Positions 61,409-64,000 of a DNA stretch of 64,000 nt are shown piece by piece. The stretch's first letter is position 1. The number at the start of each line of letters is the position of its first letter. The DNA lies in NCBI GenBank assembly GCA_018873245.2, contig JAEMBT020000001.1, forward strand, positions 12,018,220 through 12,082,219, in the 5' to 3' direction. The position numbers were made by a program, and so were the translations under genes. The stretch comes from Archegozetes longisetosus (lineage: Eukaryota > Arthropoda > Arachnida > Sarcoptiformes > Trhypochthoniidae). Under the pieces are notes generated by a model, which was given only the letters and a program-made list of their open reading frames with translations, did not search any database and had not been told where the DNA came from.

Positions 61409-62645
61409 ATGAGTGCAATATTAAAATCAACAATTCTTTTGCTACTCGCAAGTTTGAATAACTGTAATAATGAAACATTGAGTTAGTATATGAACTAAAA
61501 ATTTCTCTATCAAATTTCGATTTAAAGTTAAATTCAAAATTTAAAACATCTTTGAATATATTCATAATATTTGATGCACAATCTTGAAATTTTTATTTAA
61601 ATTTTAGAAATATCGAAGGAAAGAAATCCAGGAAGTACAGTAAATGCAGTATCTGTTGATGCTCAGTTTACTTGCTCAAGTAACTCGAAACTTAAAAGGT
61701 AAAAGTTACTGAAATCCTAAAGATTTTTATAGATATAAAATTGATTGTTCAAATTACAGATAAAATTCATGTTTATAAAATATAAAAATCTATAGTATTA
61801 AAAGGGCGGTCCATTTGATTGATTATCTTTTGACTAATGCATAATCAATCGACCGCCTAATGAAATCAATTTCACTCAATTCAGGTTAATTTCGTTTAGT
61901 TGTCGATCAAATTAAGTGCTGATAGACCAATCCTTGATGAAATATGATATTATAAATTATTGATAATTTTCGACATTAAGTCGTTAAACTTTAATATTTC
62001 TACTGAACTACTGATATTTCTACTAATGATATTTTCTACTGATATTATAAATTATTATTTTACATTTAGAATCTTCCAGTTTGTTAAACTTACTTTCACA
62101 TTTCTTAAAAATTTAAACACGAACACGAAATTGATTAAAATAAACCATATACATTTGATTAACTTTTAGGCGAGTGCTACCTATTCATATGAAAATACAG
62201 TTCCGTGCAACGGATACCAACAGAGATCTGGTAGTGCAACATATGACATAACTTTCAACGACGAAGATGGATGTGAAACCAAGTCTCTAAAGTTGGAAAA
62301 CTTATCAATAACTGCTATTTACATAAACGGTATACTAATAACTTAATTTCTATTCAATTGTACTTTTGTGATTTGAACAATAATTTAATTCGAATCTAAG
62401 GTAACGAATATTATCGCGCAACTCAACAAATAACCGATTCTGTTTGCAAGGGCGGAAAAGTAACCATAATAGCTTTTATTGCTAACAATGATTGTTTATC
62501 TTGTTATTCGGAAGATGGAGTCACATCAATTAAATCAGTTAAAGCCTCTTTCGAAATCGAAGGTGGAAAATGTGATTCGAAATGTACAGGAACTCTTGAT
62601 GTGAACTACGACCCAGGTGTGACAGAATCAAAACTTATTGGATGA
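61409..62645 (+). CDS. Secreted cysteine-containing protein, four exons, family unknown
   Basis: Exons 61409-61481, 61608-61698, 62175-62329 and 62401-62645 close in phase to 187 residues. Residues 1-18 are a signal peptide (MSAILKSTILLLLASLNN). The mature part is beta-strand-like with about nine Cys: FTCSSNSKL, VPCNGYQQRSGSATYDITFN, ITDSVCKGGKVTIIAFI, and a C-terminal cluster CLSCYSEDG and CDSKCTGTLDVNY. No domain recognised; the layout would suit a disulphide-bonded beta sandwich. The third acceptor could instead be TTTTAG at 62169, but only GGCGAG at 62174 keeps the phase. A poly(A) signal AATAAA lies at 62694-62699. Confidence 0.72.
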
Positions 62646-63295
62646 TTCAAGGAAATTCAAAATAATTCTGTAATCAATTATTTATATTAATTGAATAAAC
62701 TCATTTACTCAAGCAATACAATTATGAAGACAATTCTAATGAAGTTCAGAAAAATTGAGTGAACAGAAAATTTTGCACTTCTAAAGCTTACAAACTTTGC
62801 ATTCGATTAAATGCATAAACATGGAGATTTGATTTGTAATGAATTACTTGAAATATTTGGCTAAATTTAAGTATATTAAAATAAAAAATTTAAGCACTGA
62901 ATGAAAAGTTTTCAACAGAAGCGAATTCTTGAAATTCGGGACAATCAAGATTTTCTATATTATATGCTTATTCTTAAAACTTAAATAGTGTTTCAGATAC
63001 TTATAAGCCACTACTGAGGTTGAATGAATGTTCGCTCAGAATACAAAATTATTCCTTTCTCGAAGTTGTGCCATTAAACAAATTAATTTCTTAATAAAGA
63101 AAAAAGCAGTATATATCGGGAATGTTCAATCACTAGTTTGTATTACAGAAAACATTGATTGAACTGTCATTCAAAGTGTAGGCTGTAATTAAAAGTTCAA
63201 CAACAATACATTTAATTACTAAAATCCAGGTAGAATCTGAGACAAGTAATTAACATTGCATTTTAAATGTAGTAACAGCATTTCTGACTCAGTAT
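62646..63295. other. Intergenic, no gene seen
   Basis: Follows the orphan gene; contains its poly(A) signal and otherwise nothing recognisable. Confidence 0.45.
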
Positions 63296-63935
63296 TAGTG
63301 ATAGACATCAGCTCAGTTACCCTGAGCTTGAGCTGAGCTGTGAGCCGCGTTGAAGGACCTTAAACTTGAGCTAAACTGACCTATATTTCAACTCATTTGA
63401 GCTTGAGCTGAGCTGATTTGAGCTGATTTTAGCTGGGCTGAGCTGTGAACCTAGACTGATCTAATATAATCTGATTGATAAACTCAAATATCTATGAAAC
63501 TTTTTAATATTTATTAAGAAATACTAGAAATTAGTTACAAAGTAAAAATTTTAGTCTGAGTTTTAAGTGGTCAGATTTCAACAATATCTGTTATTTAACA
63601 TTATGGGTAATTAAATATCAAATCATTAAATTAATACTTATTCGAATCAAACTTAAGCATTGAATTGAAACAAAAACTTCTTTCGAAATAAACTATTAAA
63701 TATTTAATACTATCTTAAAATGTTTTAGAATCGTTTTCTATATGCTATTATTGCAAAGTTTTAAATTAAACTAAACGTCATTAGGCTATACAGCATATCA
63801 TTTATAGGCATTTCATAAAGTATTAAATTTCTATTCGGATAAATCGTTTAAAATAGTAAACTCTAATAAGTTCCATAAAGTGTTACCCATTGAGCTGAGC
63901 TGCAGCTCAGCTCAGCTCAATGATGTCTATCACTA
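63296..63935. mobile_element. Non-autonomous hAT element with AGCTGAGCTG repeats
   Basis: Ends TAGTGATAGACATC and the exact complement. Next to each end lie GAGCTGAGCTG-type units (about 190 bases at the left, 35 at the right). The 8-base flanks CTCAGTAT and CTTGGCAT agree at only five positions, so the duplication has decayed or the call is approximate. No transposase. Confidence 0.7.
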
Positions 63936-64000
63936 CTTGGCATAGAATAACAGTTGTCGATACCAGCTGAAGTTAATACACATCAATGGTTAAAATATAT

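Noticed and set aside
1-64000. CRISPR arrays, bacterial operons or ribosome binding sites
   Set aside because: No spaced direct repeats; all genes have spliceosomal introns, so the DNA is eukaryotic.

Overview
The window is AT-rich nuclear DNA of an animal. Genes are split by short GT-AG introns and separated by long stretches packed with DNA transposons. A chelicerate-style gustatory-type receptor (no insect TYxxxxxQF ending), a lysosomal beta-glucuronidase, a CARD caspase, a C-type lectin and Sushi proteins point to an arthropod, most likely a mite or another arachnid. That taxonomic call is an inference. Exon structures below were read by eye from splice sites and codon phase; in each multi-exon model the phases close.

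Layout. 1-5.8 kb: a TIR element of unknown family, a Merlin transposon with 8-bp target duplications and an open spliced transposase (a palindromic MITE sits in its intron), then a non-autonomous hAT with GACTAA-type repeats. 6.1-10.2 kb: a CARD caspase (minus) head to head with a small five-exon gene (plus) whose product looks like a lone CARD-type death-fold protein. 11.4-15.4 kb: beta-glucuronidase, five exons. 16.9-21.6 kb: TIR elements around a secreted atlastin/GBP-type GTPase with a long coiled-coil tail. 21.6-26.6 kb: no gene; a dead mariner and a piggyBac MITE. 26.8-33.6 kb: a Sushi-domain single-pass receptor whose tail carries an ITAM and a YxxM motif; its 5.1-kb first intron holds several elements. 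34.5-38.4 kb: an aerolysin-like secreted protein gene (minus; first exon not found). 39.7-46 kb: a dead Tc1/mariner, a C-type lectin (minus), a Harbinger MITE and other repeats. 47-52.3 kb: tandem duplication of a gustatory-type receptor, one copy cut short by transposons. 54-62.6 kb: three small secreted-protein genes (a His-rich toxin-like domain, an M15-type zinc peptidase, a cysteine-containing orphan) with a dead hAT between them. 63.3-63.9 kb: a non-autonomous hAT.

Taken together the host genes are weighted to cell-surface sensing, cell death and secretion: ITAM receptor, C-type lectin, caspase plus CARD protein, GBP-type GTPase, pore-former-like protein and M15 peptidase. The most striking points are the ITAM/YxxM receptor, a caspase that keeps its His/Cys dyad but has lost the three residues that make the aspartate pocket, its CARD-like neighbour, and one fold-back repeat family lying just upstream of three of the secreted-protein genes.
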